A stretch of DNA of 64,000 bases from Pseudomonas sp. LP_7_YM (GTDB lineage: Bacteria > Pseudomonadota > Gammaproteobacteria > Pseudomonadales > Pseudomonadaceae): positions 248,001 to 312,000 of the forward strand of contig NZ_SOCT01000002.1 in assembly GCF_004364435.1 (NCBI RefSeq), read 5' to 3'. Under the pieces are notes generated by a model. The model searched no databases and was not told the DNA's origin. It saw nothing but the letters and a program-made list of their open reading frames with translations. Shown in pieces: positions 47,976 to 56,208 of the stretch. Both the position numbers and the translations under genes were made by a program. Within the stretch, counting starts at the first letter, position 1, and every line of letters starts with the position of its first letter.

Positions 47976-48350
47976 ATGCGAATCGTGATGATATTAGTGG
48001 CGCTGGCAGCCTTGGGTGGCTGCACCCGCTGGGCAATGAACAGCCATCTGGACAATGCCAACCGCGCCTACGCCAAAGGCGACTGCGATGCGGTGATGTA
48101 CAACCTGTCGAAAGTCGATCGCGAAAGCCGTGCGCGCCGCTATGTACAACCGGAAGTTTCGATGCTGCGTGGGCAGTGCCTCGAACGCCAGAAATTATAT
48201 GTCGATGCCGCGCAGACCTACCAATTCATCATTTCCCAGTATCCGTACAGTGAATACGCATTCAGGGCACAGGCGCGCCTGGACACATTGCGTCAGTTGG
48301 GTCATGACAATGTTGCGCGTCCGGCGGTAACCAGGCCTGCCCCGCTTTGA
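47976..48350 (+). CDS. Small TPR-like lipoprotein
   Basis: 124 residues. The lipoprotein signal MRIVMILVALAALGGC gives Cys 16 as lipid anchor. The rest is helical, with one or two TPR-like repeats (HLDNANRAYAKGDCDAVMYN, then LYVDAAQTYQFIISQYPYSE, the second resembling the outer-membrane BamD/tol-pal YbgF type). It may be a protein-binding envelope lipoprotein. AGGAG lies 7 bases before the ATG. It stands alone between pyk (divergent) and the PilZ gene. Confidence 0.82.
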   Translation: MRIVMILVALAALGGCTRWAMNSHLDNANRAYAKGDCDAVMYNLSKVDRESRARRYVQPEVSMLRGQCLERQKLYVDAAQTYQFIISQYPYSEYAFRAQARLDTLRQLGHDNVARPAVTRPAPL

Positions 48351-48671
48351 CTACCCTCGCTTGGATAGACGGTCTCTTTTTTGAGTGGTCTTTGTAAATG
48401 GTTGAGCTAATCTGCAATCGGTAGGGACCTAAATGTTTCCTCACAGACGTGGCGAAGGGTGCTCCGGTTTTCGAACGCAGTGATCATCGAGTTCGGATGA
48501 TTAACCTGAGATCGAAACCGATTAGGTGACTTCGATTATGGATGGTGAGTCAGATGAGGGCCCTGTTGTAACCAACAAGCGGATTCGATCGTTCGGCGAC
48601 TGTGTCTCACGCATCGAACCCCTTTGCATTAGCAAGGCCATGCTCAATGGTCATTCGAGGACCCATGTCCA
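48351..48671. other. 321-base intergenic region
   Basis: Nothing clear. Short open frames here overlap the PilZ start and have no ribosome sites or recognisable product. No terminator with a proper stem was found after the lipoprotein gene. Confidence 0.4.
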
Positions 48672-49031
48672 ATGCTCAACGAAAGACGAATCGAGCGTCA
48701 TCAGCTCCCGTATTACCTTCAGGTATTCAACCGGTACACCGACAAGCCGCTGGCTTGCCTTGGAAATGTTTCCGAGCAGGGACTCATGTTGATCAGCAAT
48801 TTGCCGATTTTGGTCGGCGCGGATTTTCAGCTCAGGCTCAAGGTGCCGGACGATAAGAACGGGCTCTATAACATCGACATCAATGCCAGTTGCCTGTGGT
48901 GCCAGGAAGATGAAACGCCGGGCGTATACGATTCTGGCTTCAAGCTACAAGCGGCACCGGCCGAGTACTTCCATCTGATTCAGGCGTTGCAGCGTTATTT
49001 CAGCTTCTATTCATTGGAGGCTTCTGCGTAA
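48672..49031 (+). CDS. PilZ-domain protein (c-di-GMP effector)
   Basis: 119 residues made of a single PilZ domain. The c-di-GMP-binding motifs are present: the Arg pair in NERRIERHQLPY near the N-terminus and the NxSxxG-type motif in LGNVSEQGLMLIS. PilZ proteins change activity when c-di-GMP binds. With bifA, a sadC-like gene and yajQ in the same 40 kb, the window carries synthesis, breakdown and sensing of this messenger, although they are not an operon. The target of this effector is unknown. Confidence 0.85.
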   Translation: MLNERRIERHQLPYYLQVFNRYTDKPLACLGNVSEQGLMLISNLPILVGADFQLRLKVPDDKNGLYNIDINASCLWCQEDETPGVYDSGFKLQAAPAEYFHLIQALQRYFSFYSLEASA

Positions 49032-49043
49032 GCACGGCACCTT

Positions 49044-50399
49044 TTACAAGGTGCCCGCTTTTTTCCAGCTCAGATAACGGCTCACCAATTGAGGTCCCAA
49101 CTCGGCAGGCCGAACATCCAGCACCGGTATGCCGTGCGCAGTAAGGCGCTCATGCAGACTGGCGCGGGCATTGAGAAAATCTACGGTGCCGCAGTAATCC
49201 AGCGCTTGCTGCCAGGTCTGTACAGGCGCTTGCCGCACCTCATCCAGCACTTCTTCACGAAGGCTGGCGACCAGCACCCTGTGGTGACGGCTCAAGCGTT
49301 TGACGGCGCCGAGCAGGTCTTCATCATCTTCGTCGCGAAGGTTGGTCACCAGCACGACCAGTGCCCGACGCTTTTGCCGGATCAGCAATTGACGGATTGC
49401 CCCGCTATAGTCGGCGGGCCGTTGCGTGCTGTTGAGGTCGTAGACGTGATTGAGCAACACATTGAGCTGGGCGGCGCCTTTGACCGGAGCGAGATGCCGG
49501 TCCTTTTGCGCAGCGAAAGTCGATACACCCACTGCGTCGCCTTGCCGAAGCGCGACGTAGCCCAGCAGCAGGCAGGCATTGAGGGCATGATCGAAGTGGG
49601 TCAGTTCGCCATCCTGACTGCGCATCCGGCGCCCGCAGTCGAGTGCGAACACGATCTGCTGATCACGTTCGTCCTGATACTCCCTGGCAATTGGCGTACG
49701 CTGGCGAGCGGTGGCTTTCCAGTCGATCTGTCGCAGGCTGTCGCCTTCTCGAAATTCACGCAGCTGGTTGAATTCCAGACCGAGACCGCGTCGCTGGCGC
49801 TGACGGATACCGATCCGACTGAGCCAGTTATCCACCGCAAGCAGTTGCCCATTGTGCAGCCTTGCGAAGTCCGGGTAGACCCTTGCTGAGCTGAACACGG
49901 GTAAGTACCGTCGCGACAGCCACAAGCGCAGCGGGCTGCGCAGCTGGATTTCGATCCGCTCGAACGTAAAGAGCCCTCGGCTTGTCGGACGCAGGCGGTA
50001 AGTCAACTGAGCATTGCGCTGGGGGCGCAGGACCGTGTCCTGAGTCAGGTATTCAACGTCGCAATGGTTGCCTGGGCCTTGAGGGCCATGATCGATGAGA
50101 GCCAGCGCCACACTGCGGCGCAAATCGTGTTCAAGCGTTAGGCGGACTTCGCACCAGCGTCCCAGGGCCAGGCTGCCGGGCAAGTGACGCTGCACACGAG
50201 GCGAGCGCAGGCGCCACAACCATAATGCGTCCAACAGGCCCAGAGCGCCGATCACGCAAACCAACGCCCAGAATACGCCGTCGAGTCTGGCGATTGGCCC
50301 GCGGTTCAGCGCCTGGAATATGCCAAGCACTGTGGCAAAGGCTGTCAGGGTAGCGAGCCACCATAGCAATCGTTTTGACGGCTTGAGCAGTTGTTTCAT
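49044..50399 (-). CDS. DUF58-domain membrane protein
   Basis: 451 residues. Two membrane helices lie at the N-terminus (LLWWLATLTAFATVLGIFQA and WALVCVIGALGLLDALWLWR). The DUF58 core follows with the signature EFREGDSLRQIDWKATARQR and then VFALDCGRRM; in many members the latter leads into a von Willebrand-type fold. It is the last gene of a six-gene minus-strand operon and overlaps the MoxR gene by ATGA. The MoxR-DUF58 pair is widespread and probably acts as a chaperone-like complex; its client is unknown. Confidence 0.86.
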   Translation of the reverse strand: MKQLLKPSKRLLWWLATLTAFATVLGIFQALNRGPIARLDGVFWALVCVIGALGLLDALWLWRLRSPRVQRHLPGSLALGRWCEVRLTLEHDLRRSVALALIDHGPQGPGNHCDVEYLTQDTVLRPQRNAQLTYRLRPTSRGLFTFERIEIQLRSPLRLWLSRRYLPVFSSARVYPDFARLHNGQLLAVDNWLSRIGIRQRQRRGLGLEFNQLREFREGDSLRQIDWKATARQRTPIAREYQDERDQQIVFALDCGRRMRSQDGELTHFDHALNACLLLGYVALRQGDAVGVSTFAAQKDRHLAPVKGAAQLNVLLNHVYDLNSTQRPADYSGAIRQLLIRQKRRALVVLVTNLRDEDDEDLLGAVKRLSRHHRVLVASLREEVLDEVRQAPVQTWQQALDYCGTVDFLNARASLHERLTAHGIPVLDVRPAELGPQLVSRYLSWKKAGTL

Positions 50400-51487
50400 T
50401 GGCGTGGCGCCGGAACCTGATCAAGCAGTTGTTTGAGGACCTGGTCCACCGACCTGCCTTCGATATCAAGTTCCGGCGATAGCCTGACCCGATGGCGTAA
50501 TACGGCCAGCGCACAATTTTTGATGTCGTCGGGGAGGACGAACTCGCCACCGCGCAGCAGAGCCCGGGCGCGACCGCCACGTACCAGGGCGATCGAAGCA
50601 CGAGGCCCGGCGCCCAAGGTCAAACCTGGCCAGGTACGAGTGGCGCGAGACAGCCTCACGGCATAGTCAAGCACCTGTCCATCCACCGGCAGGTCGCTGG
50701 CAATGCGTTGCAGCGCCTGAACATCCTTGGCCTGCATCAGCGTGCGCAATGGGTGAACCTCGAGCATGTCCGAACGTGTGGAGCGGGTCACCTGACGCAC
50801 CATCTCCAGCTCTTGCTCGGCGTCCGGATAATCCATGCGCAGCTTGAGCATGAAGCGATCCAGTTCAGCTTCAGGCAGCGGGTAGGTGCCTTCCTGTTCG
50901 ATAGGGTTCTGCGTCGCCAGCACCATGAAGGGCTGCGGGACGGGCAGGGCGCGACCCTCGAGGGTGACTTGTCGCTCCTGCATGGCTTCCAGCAACGCCG
51001 CCTGGGTTTTTGCGGGCGCTCGGTTGATCTCGTCGGCCAGCAGGAGGTTGGTGAACAAGGGGCCTTTGCGCAGCTTGAACTGCTCGCTCTGCATGTCGTA
51101 GACGGCATGACCGGTGACATCGCTGGGCATCAGATCGGGGGTGAACTGGATGCGCGCGAACTCTCCGCCAAAGCAACGTGCCAGCGCCCGCACCAGCAAT
51201 GTCTTGCCCAGACCTGGTACCCCTTCGAGAAGAACATGCCCGCCGCCGATCAAGGCCGTCAGCACATCGTCGATCACCGCATTCTGGCCGATCACTGCTT
51301 TTTGCAGTTCATGACGCACGGCCTGGGCCAAATGAATTGCGCGCTGCCGTTGCTGGGCCGGATTGTTGGCAGGGGCTGCAGCGGTATTGCTGATTTTAGG
51401 CTTGGTCTGGTCTGGTAGACCGGGCTGCCCGGTGTGCTCCTGATCATGATCCGAGCTGCTCGACTGTGGGGTCGGATGATCGCTCAT
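50396..51487 (-). CDS. MoxR-family AAA+ ATPase
   Basis: 363 residues. The Walker A motif is LEGVPGLGKTLLVRALAR, Walker B LLADEINRAPAKTQAALLEA, with the sensor-1 Asn in MVLATQNPIEQEGTYPLPEA and the arginine-finger region AELDRFML. A polar extension of about 50 residues (SSSDHDQEHTGQPGLPDQTK) precedes the AAA domain, longer than in most MoxR proteins. MoxR ATPases assemble metal- or cofactor-containing complexes in known cases. It overlaps the neighbouring genes on both sides by ATGA, so translation is strongly coupled. Confidence 0.9.
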   Translation of the reverse strand: MSDHPTPQSSSSDHDQEHTGQPGLPDQTKPKISNTAAAPANNPAQQRQRAIHLAQAVRHELQKAVIGQNAVIDDVLTALIGGGHVLLEGVPGLGKTLLVRALARCFGGEFARIQFTPDLMPSDVTGHAVYDMQSEQFKLRKGPLFTNLLLADEINRAPAKTQAALLEAMQERQVTLEGRALPVPQPFMVLATQNPIEQEGTYPLPEAELDRFMLKLRMDYPDAEQELEMVRQVTRSTRSDMLEVHPLRTLMQAKDVQALQRIASDLPVDGQVLDYAVRLSRATRTWPGLTLGAGPRASIALVRGGRARALLRGGEFVLPDDIKNCALAVLRHRVRLSPELDIEGRSVDQVLKQLLDQVPAPRQ

Positions 51488-52701
51488 AAGGCATTCCTGA
51501 GGGTTTGCAGGTAGGCAACCTGACGGGTGAATTCGGTACTGGACAGGCGCTCTTCAACACGCGGACGCAGTGCTTGCCCGATATGGGTGGTGGATTGGCG
51601 GGTGATACGTGCCAGTGTCTGCCATTGTTCGGCCACCGGCAGCGCATCGAAGCCCGGGTGACGCTGCCGGGCGCGCCGCAAAATGTCTTGCTGCAGCGCC
51701 CGCAGTAATGCGTGTTGCCCGCTGCGCCGCAGCATGAAATCCGCACTGGCACGCAGGTGTTCGCGCAACTGGCGTCGAGCACGCGTAGCCTCCGGCTGCA
51801 GCGGACCCTGCCGCATGCCGTGATGCCAGAGTCCGGCAGCGGTACACAGTGCAAGCGTCAGCAAGGCCTGAGGGAAATACTTCCACAGCCGGCTGAACAG
51901 ATCGGTGTGATCGGTTCGCAGCTGCATGGTCACTACGCTGCCCTGGCTCAGGTACCACAGCAGCCACGCATTGTCGTACTTGTCGATGGCGTGTGTTTTC
52001 CACAGGTCGGCGTCGGTCACTATCGTCACCAAACCCTCACCGTAAACCATCTGCAGCAGGTGGGTGGCGTCGGCGCTGTTGGCCCATGACAGCGCATGGT
52101 CCTGCGGGTCGTCCAAGTGAAAATCCGTATCGAAGCTCATGTAGGCCGGATCGTTTTCGTTCTGCACGTAAAGGCGGGTCAGTTCCGGCCAGCGCGTTTG
52201 AGCCGCCTCGATCTCCGGCGCATTCATGGGAATGACTGGCTTGGTCTGCTCGCGCTCGCGCCGCCGGTCCTGTTCGCGCAGGTCGTGAGCCATGAACTGG
52301 TGGATCTGCAATTGATCGAGCAGCAGGTCGCCACTTTGCCCTTTTGTCTCATCCCACACCTGTTCTGCCACAAACAGGAGTCGCCCACCCTTACGGACCC
52401 AGCTCAACAGCTGCGACACTTCAGCTGGCGTCATGCGCTTGCGGGTGTCCAGCAGCATCAGAGTCTGGGTTTGCTGACTCGTGTCGGGCAGGGTGTCGAG
52501 CGCTTGAATAACCCTGACTGAGACCCCGCGCTGGCGCAGAAACGTCTCGGCTGCCAAATAAGGGTTGGCCCGCACTTCGGGAGACGGACCTTGATCGACC
52601 CTCTCTTCGTAACGCTCCAGATGCTTGATCAACGGCACGCCAGCCCCTGCGATGCCGAGCAATACCAGGGCGACAACCACGATCCAGACCCGGCGACTCA
52701 A
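51484..52701 (-). CDS. DUF4350-domain membrane protein
   Basis: 405 residues. An N-terminal membrane helix (VWIVVVALVLLGIAGAGVPL) leads to a periplasmic DUF4350 region with the glutamine-amidotransferase-like fold pattern (LLSWVRKGGRLLFVAEQVWD, then MVYGEGLVTIVTDADLWK); a second helix near 280 (ALLTLALCTAAGLWHHGM) precedes a cytoplasmic tail. The start is TTG, overlapping the stop of the DUF4129 gene (TTGA); no ATG is near. DUF4350 genes are typical members of MoxR/DUF58/DUF4129 clusters; the function is not known. Confidence 0.82.
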   Translation of the reverse strand: MSRRVWIVVVALVLLGIAGAGVPLIKHLERYEERVDQGPSPEVRANPYLAAETFLRQRGVSVRVIQALDTLPDTSQQTQTLMLLDTRKRMTPAEVSQLLSWVRKGGRLLFVAEQVWDETKGQSGDLLLDQLQIHQFMAHDLREQDRRREREQTKPVIPMNAPEIEAAQTRWPELTRLYVQNENDPAYMSFDTDFHLDDPQDHALSWANSADATHLLQMVYGEGLVTIVTDADLWKTHAIDKYDNAWLLWYLSQGSVVTMQLRTDHTDLFSRLWKYFPQALLTLALCTAAGLWHHGMRQGPLQPEATRARRQLREHLRASADFMLRRSGQHALLRALQQDILRRARQRHPGFDALPVAEQWQTLARITRQSTTHIGQALRPRVEERLSSTEFTRQVAYLQTLRNAL

Positions 52702-54308
52702 GTCGACGCCCCGCTTGCGAGCAGCTGTCGCCAGCCTTCACACAGGTTTTTCTGCACGTCCCGGGCAGGCAGCTCATGACCGTAGGCCAGCCTCTGCCAG
52801 TGACGGGTGAGTTCCTGGGCGAAGTCATGCAGTGGTGGCTGGTTCAGCGCGGCAACCCGCTCCAGTACCTGTCCTTCGGTGTCAGCATTCCTCAGAGGCA
52901 ACTGGTAGTCCGTGAGCAGGCGATTGAGCAATGCGCGATAGAGCAGGCTCAGCGCCTCTCGTGGTGATTCTGACCAAAGCCTTTCTGCTGCACTGGCGAC
53001 GTCGTCCGGCAGACTCTTTGCGTCCACTTGCAGGCCGAAAAGCTGCCGGGGAGCGTCGTGCAGGGCCTGTGGCTTGTGTTTATCCCTGCTGACGAAGGTG
53101 CTGAACCAGGTCCGATAGCGGCAGGCGATCCAGCCCACAGCCAGGGTGATCAATCCCCAGAGGAAGGCTTCGAAGACCGTTGCCAGGGTCTTGCCGGTGT
53201 TCAGCAGACTGACCATCACTCTGGCGAGCCACTGAGGTGTAACGCCTGTTTTGTCCGTTTTCTTGTTTGCTTCGGGGGTCTGATCGGGCAAGCGCCATCC
53301 GGAAACGGCCTTGGGATTCTTGAACGGGGGGCTGGCCAGTACAGCCTTGATTGTGCTTCGCGAGGCCTCACTGGTTAGTGGTTGGGTCAGCAGCCGCGCA
53401 GCGTCAGGCGCTGCCAGGTGTTCTTCTGTCTGTGGCAAGTCCAGCGGCGGTAGGGGACAACTGTGATTCGACTCGTCAGCAGCAGTATCGTCGGCCATGA
53501 CGGTCTGCGGCGCGAAGCCGAAAATAAGCGAAGTGCCTAGCAGCAGAGCATAAGCGCTGCCGATCACCCGCTGGCGAAGGCGCCGGAACGTCAGTTCGAT
53601 GTCCCAGGCCTCAAGGGTCGTGCGACGGTTGAGGTACAGCGCGAACCCGCATGACACGTAGATCGGTCCCCACAGAATGAGGACCAGCGCGTAAAAGGCA
53701 TTGTTCAGATGCTCCAGCCACTTCCAGCCGCCTCTGGTTTGCAGCAGGCTGCGCCACGACCAGTCGAGCTCGACCTGTTGCGGAATGAACGCATAGAACA
53801 GCAGTACAAGACTCATTCCGAAACATATCTCGAGGGTACTGCCCAACGAGGTCAGGCAGCGCGCCACCCTCAGGTTGTCCTGACCAAGATGCGCAATACG
53901 TTGCGCTCTGAGCGGTCCGTCCAGTCGCTCAAGTTGCTGGACAGGCAGAATGAAACTGCGGCTGAGGCTAAACCGACGCCAGGTGAGGCTGGCGAGCAAT
54001 TGCGGTTTGAGGATACGAGGCCAGGCTTTCAACGCCCCCTTGAGCGAGGGTGGAGCACCGAATAGCGCCTGGGACAGGATCAAGAGCGGCAGTCTCTCGT
54101 AGGCCGGCTTCAGCCACCAGAACAGCAGGACTGCCAGGGGCGGGTGATCCCATAACACTACCGTGAGCAGTAGAAAAACAGGCAGCGTGACGAGCGCCCA
54201 GCTGGTCATCAGCAGGCGTCGATGCTGACGTGCCAGCAGAACGCCGAGGTCAACCGCCTCCCAGGGGTTGCGCGGGCGGATCTCTACTTGGGCTTCAGTC
54301 AGGCGCAT
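52698..54308 (-). CDS. Multi-pass membrane protein with C-terminal DUF4129 domain
   Basis: 536 residues. The N-terminal half has four to five hydrophobic helices (residues 35-275). A polar, likely extracytoplasmic stretch (275-375) follows, then a helix at about 395-415 (FLWGLITLAVGWIACRY). The C-terminal 110 residues form DUF4129 (AAERLWSESPREALSLLYRA and LTRHWQRLAYGHELPAR), the module found behind transglutaminase-like domains. No transglutaminase domain is present. It overlaps the SpoIIM gene by 14 bases and DUF4350 by 3. Function is unknown; a structural role in a MoxR complex is inferred. Confidence 0.8.
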   Translation of the reverse strand: MRLTEAQVEIRPRNPWEAVDLGVLLARQHRRLLMTSWALVTLPVFLLLTVVLWDHPPLAVLLFWWLKPAYERLPLLILSQALFGAPPSLKGALKAWPRILKPQLLASLTWRRFSLSRSFILPVQQLERLDGPLRAQRIAHLGQDNLRVARCLTSLGSTLEICFGMSLVLLFYAFIPQQVELDWSWRSLLQTRGGWKWLEHLNNAFYALVLILWGPIYVSCGFALYLNRRTTLEAWDIELTFRRLRQRVIGSAYALLLGTSLIFGFAPQTVMADDTAADESNHSCPLPPLDLPQTEEHLAAPDAARLLTQPLTSEASRSTIKAVLASPPFKNPKAVSGWRLPDQTPEANKKTDKTGVTPQWLARVMVSLLNTGKTLATVFEAFLWGLITLAVGWIACRYRTWFSTFVSRDKHKPQALHDAPRQLFGLQVDAKSLPDDVASAAERLWSESPREALSLLYRALLNRLLTDYQLPLRNADTEGQVLERVAALNQPPLHDFAQELTRHWQRLAYGHELPARDVQKNLCEGWRQLLASGAST

Positions 54309-55275
54309 GAGCGATACGTCCGGCGAAGATCAGGTAAGCGGCGACCAGCGCCCAGAGTGCGGCACCGACCAGGTATTTGGTGGTCGCGTGCGGCCAGGTC
54401 ATGGACGACCAATAGGCTTCTATAAAGGCAGCGATCAGCAGAAACATCGTCACGCCGCCAACCAGACGCACGCTGGTTCTGGCAGCCACCCGCAGCGCTT
54501 CGCCGCGGCGTTGCGAGCCGGGCTTCAACAATGCCCAGCCAAGTTTCAGGCCAGCGGCGCCCGCCAGGTCGATGGCGGTCAGTTCGAAAGCACCATGGCC
54601 GACTACGAACGGCCAGAAGGTCTTGCCGAAGCCGATATCAGTCAAGTGGCCTGCCACGGCGCCGATCATCAGACCGTTGAACAGCAGGAAGAACAGGCTG
54701 CCCAGACCGTACAGCAGCCCGCTGGCGAAGGTCTGAAAGGCGATGCCGATGTTGTGCATGATGTAGTAGCCGAACATGAGCCAGTCGGTGCTCGCTCCAC
54801 GTTCGGCCGCCTGGCCGATGCGGCTCGCAGCGGGGTCGTACATGCTTTCCATTTCGGCCACTTGAGCGGGGCTGACAATGCTGTAGATCAGGTCGGGATA
54901 GACATAGACCAGAAGTCCCATGACGATCAGGCTGCCGAAGAACAGCAGGCCCGCAAGCGCCACAAGACGCCACTCGGCGCGCACCAGCCGTGGAAAGTCC
55001 GCCAGCACGAAGCTGAGCAGTTGTGCCGCGAACGGGCTGCGATGGCGATACAACTGCTGATGACCGCGCATGGCCAACTGATGCAACGGTTCGATCAGGT
55101 AGCTGCTGTAGCCGCGCTCTTGTGCCAGCGCCAGGTGCTGGCAGATCTGCCGGTATGTCTGGGTAAAGCCTTCGCCCGCTTCATTCTTGCGTCGACTTCG
55201 TTCCAGCGTTTCCAGGCGCTCGGCGAATCGTTCCCACTCATCCTGATGGTGGAGTTCGAACTGGCTCTGCTTCAT
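54295..55275 (-). CDS. Stage II sporulation protein M (SpoIIM/DUF95)-like membrane protein
   Basis: 326 residues. A helical cytoplasmic N-terminus (1-105) is followed by about six membrane segments in the DUF95 pattern, with FGYYIMHNIGIAFQTFASGL and FWPFVVGHGAFELTAIDLAG as the conserved core. In sporulating bacteria SpoIIM takes part in engulfment; in Gram-negative bacteria it appears with RDD and MoxR genes. I chose ATG 55275 (MKQSQFELHHQDEW) over 55311, which would overlap the RDD gene. It starts 13 bases after the RDD stop. Confidence 0.85.
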   Translation of the reverse strand: MKQSQFELHHQDEWERFAERLETLERSRRKNEAGEGFTQTYRQICQHLALAQERGYSSYLIEPLHQLAMRGHQQLYRHRSPFAAQLLSFVLADFPRLVRAEWRLVALAGLLFFGSLIVMGLLVYVYPDLIYSIVSPAQVAEMESMYDPAASRIGQAAERGASTDWLMFGYYIMHNIGIAFQTFASGLLYGLGSLFFLLFNGLMIGAVAGHLTDIGFGKTFWPFVVGHGAFELTAIDLAGAAGLKLGWALLKPGSQRRGEALRVAARTSVRLVGGVTMFLLIAAFIEAYWSSMTWPHATTKYLVGAALWALVAAYLIFAGRIAHAPD

Positions 55276-55288
55276 ATGGACCACCGCT

Positions 55289-55993
55289 TCATGCCGAATC
55301 CGCCAATCCACAGGCGATGCCGTTCAGTTGACCCACCGCCTGTTCGGGCCGCGAGTGTGCCGACATCTGCAAAGGGGCGACAAGGATGCCTGCCAGTTCC
55401 TGCGCGCGTTCCGCTGAGAGCCTGCCCTGCCGCTCGGCGAAGGACAGTACTGCGTGCTGTTCCTCCAGCGTCAGCGCCAGCGCCACGGTCAGGGCAGGCA
55501 CTTTTGGCAACACCGGGCGCGACGCCGGCTCATGGCGGTAGATCACCAGTGTACCGGCCGCCAGGTCTCCCAGTCGTTTGAATGATGGATGCTGAAGACA
55601 GGCGAATGCACCTGTGCTGTATCCGAAAGGCAACATGTCGACGAATCGCAGCAGGTTGCGCAGCAGCGACGCGGACCAGCCAACCGGCGTGCCATCGTCG
55701 TGGACCACGCGCAGTCCCATGATCTGCTTGCCTGGGGTGCGCCCTTGATGGAGCACCTCAAACAACACCGCGTACCACCAATTGATGAGAAACAGCGCCA
55801 ACGCGAACAGGCCACTGCCGAATTCGCCAAGCGCATTGAGCAGGAAGGACAGCGCTAACAGCAATGCGCCGCGAATCATCAGGTCGATGGCGAACGCCAA
55901 TGATCGTGACAGCAATCCCGCCGGGCGAAGCATCAAATTGATGCCTTCCGGGGTTTCCATACGGATGCGGGTGTCCAGGGGAGCAGGCTGCAT
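55289..55993 (-). CDS. RDD-family membrane protein
   Basis: 234 residues. The RDD domain has two or three membrane helices, with the opening pattern GLLSRSLAFAIDLMIRGALL, whose Arg and Asp give the name, and FEVLHQGRTPGKQIMGLRVV. A charged cytoplasmic tail of about 80 residues follows. RDD proteins are poorly known; some act in ion transport. I chose ATG 55993 (MQPAPLDTRIRM) with AAGGAA upstream; the longer in-frame start at 56170 would overlap the sbcB promoter. First gene of the six-gene operon, divergent from sbcB. Confidence 0.83.
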   Translation of the reverse strand: MQPAPLDTRIRMETPEGINLMLRPAGLLSRSLAFAIDLMIRGALLLALSFLLNALGEFGSGLFALALFLINWWYAVLFEVLHQGRTPGKQIMGLRVVHDDGTPVGWSASLLRNLLRFVDMLPFGYSTGAFACLQHPSFKRLGDLAAGTLVIYRHEPASRPVLPKVPALTVALALTLEEQHAVLSFAERQGRLSAERAQELAGILVAPLQMSAHSRPEQAVGQLNGIACGLADSA

Positions 55994-56208
55994 AGCATTC
56001 CTTGGCCAGGCTTGCGAAGAGGACATTGTCGGGAGGGGACGCCGGAAAATAAAGCCTGATGCTAGCCACCGCAGCAATGCTAAGCAACCGGATGATTGAG
56101 ATGGTTGATGTGGGAAACGTCTTGACACAGTTTTACAGCGCGAGCGAGCAATCGGGGCCGGGCATCCCATCTGTTAGACTGCGCCGGTCTTTTGTTCAGG
56201 ATCAGCCC

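Noticed and set aside
48351..48671. A small gene at 48526 between the lipoprotein and PilZ genes
   Set aside because: No ribosome site, runs into the PilZ gene in another frame, no recognisable features.
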